This document shows positions 57,594 to 64,000 of a stretch of 64,000 bases of DNA, piece after piece. The position numbers were made by a program, and so were the translations under genes. The stretch lies in assembly GCA_026826555.1 (NCBI GenBank), contig JAKSZT010054000.1:150509-214508 (forward strand), written 5' to 3'. Positions within the stretch are counted from its first letter, which is position 1, and every line of letters begins with the position of its first letter. Source of the DNA: Tolypeutes matacus. Lineage: Eukaryota; Chordata; Mammalia; Cingulata; Chlamyphoridae. The notes beneath the pieces were generated by a model, which worked only from the letters and a program-made list of their open reading frames with translations, had not been told where the DNA came from and did not search any database.

Positions 57594-58045
57594 TGTGAGG
57601 GTTAGGCTAATGTGTCAACTCGGCCAAGTAGTTGTGTCCAGGTGTTTGTTTGAGCAAGCACTGGGATAATTGTAATACAAGAGCATTTATATGGACTTCA
57701 ATCACCAGTGAGTTTACTGCGTGGATGGCTGATTACATCTGCATCAATCAGGGAGATTACATTATCAATGGGTGGTGCTTTTATCCAATCAGTTGAATGA
57801 CTTAAAAGTGGAAGTGATTTCAACATTCAGAGAAAATTTCCCAGCTCGTCGTTGGACAGGCAACTTCTCCCAGAAATTCATCAACAACCCTTCATAGGGC
57901 TTTCATCGGAGCCACTGGTTTGCAGCCTGCCTGCAGAACCTGGACTTATGCATTCCCACGGCCGCATGAGAGACTTTTAAAATTTCATATTATTGACAGA
58001 TATCTCCTGCTGATTCTGTTTCCTGAGACAACCCTGACTAATATA
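57594..58045 (+). repeat. ERV-L 3' LTR
   Basis: 452 bp, TGTGAGGG...AATATA. The terminal CA of the 5' copy is TA here, and a 2 bp gap is the only length difference I see. Followed by the duplicated ccatc. Confidence 0.9.
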
Positions 58046-58050
58046 CCATC

Positions 58051-61000
58051 TTACACCCATCAGAATGGCAGCTACTAAAAAAACAGCAGACACTAAATGT
58101 TGGAGAGGATATGGAGGAAGAGGAATCCTCATCCACTGCTGGTGGACTGTGGTGTGGTCCAGCCACTATGGAGGACAGTTTCACGTTTCCTCAGTAAACT
58201 AACAAAAGATCTTCCGTATGATCCAGCAATTCCACTGCTGGGTATATACCCAGAAGAACTGAAAGCAAAGACACAAACAGATCTATGCAGACCAATGTTC
58301 ATAGCAACATTGTTCACCATTGCCAAAAGTTGGAATCAGCCCCAGTACCCATAAACAGATGAATGGATAAGCAAAATATGGTACATACATACAATGGAAT
58401 ATTATTCAGCTGTAAGAAGGAATAAAGTGCTAACACATGGAATAACGTGGATGAATCTTGAAGACTTTAGGTTGAGTGAAGCAAGCCATGTACTGAAGGA
58501 TGAACAGTATATGACCTCACTGATTTGAACTAAGGAAAGTGGGCAGTCTTTGAGAACCATTGTCTGAAAGATAGGTTAACAAGTTAGAGAAAGAGAGGAG
58601 TAGGCTGTGAGCCATCACCCATATGGACATAATCTATAGTAAAGGGATAGAGTATAGTTGCATATTGAAGGATAGGACAGATGGGTAGTGGTATTACTGG
58701 GTTTGGTGGTACAAGGCTCACAGGTGGGCATATTAAGAAGGGCATGTTGGCATACCCAAGTATGTAACTATGAATCTTGTCATTCCATGAGTCAAGAGAG
58801 GGGAGTGTCATAGGCCCCAGGGGGAGGGGGAGAAAAGAACAGAAAAGAACAAATGGGGTATTTAATGGCCATGGGAAAGGTTTTTCATTACCTTACAATA
58901 ATGGACACAGGACATTGTAAATATCATCCAAGCTTATTAAACTGTGTCATCTAAATTGTAAACTGTGCTGTAAACCATTGACAATGTTTAGTTGCTATAT
59001 TTTGCTATCTGTATAACAATTATAACAATGTTAACATCCTCCCCAAAAAAGAGGGTGTTTTAATATGGGGCGGGGAATGGGGGGGGCGTTATTTGGTATC
59101 TGGGAGTCTCTGGTATTCCGTGTGTGACTTTGCTGCAACTTAAAACTTCTTTGAAAATTAAATGAAAATTTCGGAGACACTGGGAAATGAGAGGAGGAAT
59201 TTGTCACCATACACTGGACAGCCTATAATACAGTGATAAAATGAAAAAAGAATAATATTTTTAAAAATTCTTTTGTTTTTTTTTTCCATTTTTTGAATGT
59301 CCCAATCTGCTAATTATATTTTGTTTTGTTTTTTCTTTGATTGTTTGTTTGTTTGTTTTGTTTTTTTCCCCTGAGTTTCTTTGTGTTTATCTCTTGCATT
59401 TAAGCTTCTCATTGTTGTTTCTCTTTCCTATTAAGTGTATTTGATTTTTATATGGGCTATATGTTCAGGAAAGATTTAGATCACAGAATGGTTACAATGG
59501 GTGCTGCAGAGTATTATTGGTGGGGGTTTCTGAGAGGGGGGATTCATGGGAGTAAGTTCATCTGAATATACTTGAAAGATATACAAAATTGTTCAAATGA
59601 TCAAAGGATGGGGCACGGTCACGGTGGGTGGACAATCACTCAATAAATGAGGGAATCTGAATTCTCAGACTGGAGAGCTCTGCCACATTCTCCAAGGGAG
59701 CAGCAACATTCTTCTGAGTGCAGGGACAGTGTCTGTCAAAAGAGGATGACCCACTGATGACTTCTTTTTATTGATGACTACCCTTATGAATCTTTGCTCA
59801 TGTAACTGAAACTTACCCTACTGTTATGGGGTGCCTAAGGATTGCGACCTGGGAACCTCCTTGTTGCTCAATTGTGGCCTCTCTCTAAGCCAAACTCAGG
59901 ATATGAATGCATTATATTCCCCCAGTGTGGGACATGACTCCCAGGGATGAGCCTCCCTGGCAATGAGGGATCAATAACAAGTGCCAACTAGCAACACGAC
60001 TGGAAAAAGACTTTGAATAAAAGGGGGAAAAGGTAAAGACAAATGACTTCATGTGGCTAAGAGACTTCAACAGAGTCGGGAGATCATCCCAGAGGTAACA
60101 CTTACACCCAACTCAGTAGGATCTCATAGAACATCAAAGTGCATATCACCCCACACAGAGGGGTTCCTGAGAGCTCTGGAGACACCCAGGTCCTATATAA
60201 AGGGGGATAGCCCCAGAGCCTGATGCCTTATCAGTGGGCTCTATTTTGGAATCTGTGCTCCTGAGAGTGAAAGAATTGGACTCAAATAAGTCCTCCCTGC
60301 ACATGGTTCATCAGTCCCTTCTATTCAAACCTATATGTGATGCTGGAGTTTTTAGGTATACTTCCAGAGACTGGATCCTCTGGCCTACCTATGTGCCAGG
60401 TGTGCATGGAATCTTGGTGGAGCTGCAACTCTTACCCTACAGCTCAATGGACTCATCCAAGTCACCTGGTGAGGAGACAGCGATGGGCAATGGCCATCCC
60501 AGTGAATGGAGAGGTCCTGCATCTGCAAGAAGGATCATCCCACCCACCATATCCATGGGATATATCTCCTCTCTCACTTGGAGGTAGAGTGGACATCACC
60601 ATCCCAGTTCCCTCAGGATTGGGGTAAGAACTGTGGACTAGAGTGGACTTAATGGTAATCTGTTGTACACATATAGTGATCCTAGCAATGGAAGAAATTA
60701 TAACAGTGAGGTGGAGCCAGTGGCCACTGGACACTTTCAGGCAGGGAGGGGAAGTGCAGTTGAAAGATAGGGAATTTTTCAGGACTTGGGGTTGTCCTGC
60801 TGTTGTGGCGATGGATGTAGGCCATTTTAAATCAGCAACACCATTCACAACTCTGTGGGAGGGAGTGTTGTTGACCATGTGAACTGTGGTCTATGGTGGA
60901 TGGCAAGGCCCCAGGATGTGTAATTCCATTGAGGGTGATGGGTCACACTTGTGGGGGTTGTTTGTGTGTTATGTGGTGGGAGGTGTGGGAGGTGGGGAAC

Positions 61001-61055
61001 ATGGGAATCCCTGTAGTTTCTGTGTAATATTTAGGTAAATAAGAACCTTTTAATA
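58051..61055 (+). mobile_element. L1-C 3' part: end of ORF2 and about 2.5 kb 3'UTR
   Basis: Resumes L1-C with the ORF2 C-terminus (KDLPYDPAIPLLGIYPEELKAKT, about 58200), ending near 58520. Downstream, non-coding sequence runs on to an A/T-rich end at about 61050 ('tgtgtaatatttaggtaaataag'). Independent truncated copies sharing this same 3' end (7441, 21641, 36395, 41787), one with its own target duplication, show that the end is a true LINE terminus. A 3'UTR of about 2.5 kb is inferred from contiguity. Small frames at 60234-60878 are non-coding. Confidence 0.75.
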
Positions 61056-61060
61056 TATAT

Positions 61061-61092
<32 letters not shown>

Positions 61093-61127
61093 GTATATAT
61101 GAGTGTGTGTATATATATATATATATA
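61056..61127. repeat. Compound (CA)n/(TA)n microsatellite
   Basis: 'acacacac' run of about 24 bases then TATATATA, TGTGTG and TATATATA runs. It lies at the tail of L1-C, a usual birthplace for microsatellites, and is followed immediately by L1-D. Confidence 0.9.
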
Positions 61128-61910
61128 TAAAGAAGACACTGGGAGAACATACTGAAGAAATTGTAAACATAAGAAAAAAGATAACAGATATGATGGTGAT
61201 CAATGGCACAATCCAGACATAAAATGTGCTGGATACACATAACAGCAGATTTGAAGAGGCAGAAGAAAAAATTAGTGATGTGGAAGACAATACATCTGAA
61301 ATCAAACAGATAGTAGAACAGATAGACAAAAAGATAGGAAAAAATCCAGCAGGGACTCAGGAGTTTAACTGACAACACAAAATGGAAAAACATAAGCATT
61401 ATGGGCATCCCATAAGTAGAAAAGAAAATAATGGAAACAGAAGGAGTGTTGAAGGAAGTAATGGCTGAAAACTTCACCACCCTATTGAGAGAGATGGATG
61501 TGCAGATCCATGAAGCACAGCACACCCTAAACAGTATAAATCCCAAAAGATCAACTCCAAGACATATATATGTCAAAATGTCCAATGCTCAAGACAAAGA
61601 GAAATTACTCAAGGCAGCAAGAGAAAGAGAACCATCACATACAATGGAAGCACAATAAAATTAAGTGCTGATTTCTCATCTGAAACCAAGGAGGCAAGAG
61701 GACTGTGGTATGACATAGTCAAAGTACTAAAAGAAAAAAACTTTCAGCCATGAATTCTCTATCCAGCAAGCCTGGCATTCAAAAATGATGGAGAGTTCAA
61801 AATATTCACATATACACAGATATAAAGGGAGTATGTCAATAAGAAACTGGCACTTCATGAAATACTAAATGAAGTTCTACATGTTTAAAGGAAAAAACAA
61901 GGGAGAGAGT
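61128..61910 (+). pseudogene. L1-D ORF1 remnant
   Basis: Corresponds to residues from about 65 of L1-A ORF1 onward: ISDVEDNTSEIKQIVEQIDKKI, then a frameshift near 61340, an RRM-like core with a TAA after MGIP, and C-terminal domain KMSNAQDKEKLLKAARE (61587-61640). Non-functional. Confidence 0.8.
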
Positions 61911-62009
61911 TGGAGGAGAGCTTAAAACAACTAAAAAGACAAAAACAGAAACAATATATGACATACATTAACTGAAAGAAAATAAGGCTGAAGTAAGAAA
62001 TTCGTTGTG

Positions 62010-64000
62010 AGTAATAACACTGAATGTTAATGGATTAAATTCACCAGTCAAGACACACAGATTGGGAGAATGGGTAAGAAAACATGATCCATCTATATGC
62101 AATCTACAAGAAACCCACTTTTGACCCAGGGATTAAAGGAGGCTGAAAGTGAATGGCTGGAAAAAAATTTTACAAGCTGACAATAGCCAAAAAAGGGCAG
62201 GAGTAGCTATTCTAATATCAGACAAAATAGACTATAAATGCAAAATTATTGTAAGAGACTGGATACTACATATTAGTAAAAAAGCAATCTCTCAAGAAGA
62301 GAGAACAATTATCAACATTTACACACCTAATCGGGGTGCCTCAAAATACGTGTGGCAAACTCTGGAAAAAATAAGAGGAGAAATAAATGCCTCTACAAAT
62401 ATAGCAGGGGACTTCAACACACCACTATCATCATTAGACAGAACATCTAGATGGAGAATCAATAAAGAAACAAAGGCACTCAGCAATACATTAGAAGACC
62501 CGGACTTAATAAACATATACAGAACACTACATCCAAATAGAGCAGGATTTACATTCTTCTCGAGTGCACATGGAACATACTCCTAAATAGACCACATGAT
62601 AGGCCACAGAACAACACTCAAAGAATTCAGAAAGATTGAGATTGTACAAAGTAATTTCTCTGACCACAACGGAATGAAATTGGAAATCAGTAAGGGCCAG
62701 AGAAACAGGTTAGGCACAAGGATATGGAAGTTAAACAACACACTCTTAGACAAACAGTGGGTCAAAGAGGAAACCTAAAAAGAAATCAGTAACTACCTTG
62801 AAACTAATGAAAACGACAACACAACATATCAAAACCTATGGGATGCAGCGAAAGCAGTCCTGAGAGGGAAGTTCATAGCGATCAACACATATATTAAAAA
62901 AGAAGAAAGAGCTAAGATTGAAGACCTAATTGCACACTTGGAGGAATTGGAAAAACAACAACAAACTAAATCTAAAGGAAGTAGAAAGAAGGAAATAACA
63001 AGGATTAGAGCAAACTAAATGAAATAGAGAATAAGAAAGCACTGGAAACAATAAACAAAACCAAAAACTGGTTCTTCGAGATATCAATAAAATTGACAAA
63101 CCCTTAGCCAAACTAACAAAGAATAAGAGAGAACAGATGCAAATACATAAAATAAGGAATAAGCAAGGGGATATCAGTACTGACCCTATAGAAATAAAGA
63201 GTATCATAAGAGGATTCTTTGAAAAAGTATATGCCAACAAGAATGATAATTTAGAGGAAATGGACAAGTTTCTAGAAACCCACAAACAGCCTACATTGAT
63301 GAAAGTAGAAATGGAAGAACTCCAGTCCAATTACAAGAAAAGGCATAGACTCAGTAATCAAGAACATCCCAACTAAGAAGAGCCCAGACCAGATGGCTTC
63401 ACAGTTGAATTCTACCAAAAATTCTGGAAAGAGCTAACACCAATTCTGCTTAAGCTCTTCCAAAAAATAGAAGGAGAAGGAATATTGCCTAATTCATTCT
63501 ATGATGCCAACATTACCCTAATACCAAAAGCAAATAAAGATACCACAAGAAAGGAAAATTACAGACCAATTTCTCTAATGAACCTAGATAATAAAATCCT
63601 CAACAAAATAGTTGCTAAATGCATTCAATAACATATCAAAAGAATTATACACCATGACCAAGTGGGTTTCATCTCGGGTATGCAAGGATGGTTCAATATA
63701 AGAAAATCAATCAATGTAATACACCACATGAACAGATTGAGAGAAAAAAACCACATGATCATCTCTATAGATGCAGGAAAAGCATTCGACAAAATACAGC
63801 ACTCTTTCTTCATAAAAATACTACAAAAGATAGGAATAGATGGAAACTTTCTGAAAATGATAAAGGGTATATATGAAAAACCCAAAGGTAACATCATTTT
63901 CAATGGTGAAATCCTAAAAGCCTTCCCTCTGAGATCGGGAACAAGACAAGGATGCCCACTATCACCACTCCTATTTAACATTGTCTTAGAAGTACTTGCA
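62010..64000 (+). pseudogene. L1-D ORF2 remnant, incomplete at window end
   Basis: EN and first part of RT. Pieces 62149-62586, 62596-62778 and 63137-63376 are separated by stops and frameshifts. The start codon is lost. The shared stop with L1-C at the codon after VKEET suggests that both descend from the same already damaged source or were homogenised by gene conversion. Confidence 0.82.

Larger units (their letters stand above)
51396..58045 (+). mobile_element. ERV-L provirus, complete but degraded, nested in L1-C
   Basis: Two LTRs, a tRNA-Leu-type primer site, then gag, protease, RT-RNase H, integrase and a dUTPase-like domain, with no env before the 3' LTR. A dUTPase downstream of integrase and absence of env are known hallmarks of ERV-L. 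LTRs differ by hand count at about 20 of 450 positions (4-5%). All genes carry stops or frameshifts, so it is a fossil with no intact protein set. Purine-rich 'aagaggtgga' before 57594 fits a polypurine tract. Confidence 0.92.
61128..64000 (+). mobile_element. L1-D: LINE-1 starting inside ORF1, cut by window end
   Basis: 5'-truncated: starts within the ORF1 coiled coil. ORF1 remnants run to about 61910, with frame breaks and many substitutions (MGIP-stop, AREREPSHTMEAQ). ORF2 begins near 62010, where the expected ATG is AAG ('aaggctgaagtaagaaattcg'). The EN region has SDHNG (about 62660); stops are at 62584 and 62776. RT blocks (PISLMNLD, about 63555) continue to the window end. Very similar to L1-C in 62590-62900, sharing even the stop after VKEET. 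Confidence 0.88.

Noticed and set aside
1..64000. CRISPR arrays, bacterial operons, rRNA genes
   Set aside because: None present; the content is entirely mammalian V segments, retroelements and intergenic DNA.

Overview
The window reads as mammalian germline DNA from an immunoglobulin heavy-chain variable (IGHV) cluster. Evidence: six or more IGHV relics, all on the + strand; three keep a recombination signal (heptamer CACAGTG, 23-24 bp spacer, nonamer ACACAAACC) and two a perfect octamer ATGCAAAT. Two tRNA-derived SINEs of the DAS type (29683-30195, 44996-45439) point to a xenarthran, most likely an armadillo; sloth or anteater cannot be excluded from sequence alone.

Layout. 1-2200: antisense L1 3'UTR piece and an old solo LTR fragment. 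2200-7440: duplication unit A with V1 (6495-6933), an IGHV4-like gene intact except for a TAG at the first mature codon. 7441-15127: a 7.7 kb antisense L1 running from a YY1-type 5' end to a long 3'UTR. 15128-17050: V2, an IGHV4 leader joined to a different V body. 17700-22284: unit B with a leader-only relic and V3. 22285-27688: a sense L1 of a second lineage with 15 bp target site duplications. 27704-29100: 3' flank of unit B. 29683-33801: a DAS SINE and a short LTR element with an open gag-like frame and no pol. 33807-39880: ancient repeats. 40008-47010: V4, a second clan-II-like relic, V5, a SINE and an IGHV3-like relic (unit D). 48346-61055: a 5'-truncated L1 split by an ERV-L provirus (51396-58045). 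61128-64000: another L1 running off the window.

No V gene here looks functional as read, although V1 is one nonsense codon away from an open frame and V1 and V4 keep near-perfect recombination signals. The segment grew by tandem duplication of V-containing units and was then loaded with retroelements. Several insertions have an empty counterpart in a paralogous unit, so they postdate the duplications. The retroelements form two families of related pairs: two L1 lineages with different UTRs, and an ERV-L with gag-pro-pol-dUTPase alongside a gag-only element whose predicted protein shares motifs with the ERV-L Gag.

All coordinates were read by eye. Repeat and duplication boundaries are approximate unless target site duplications are quoted.
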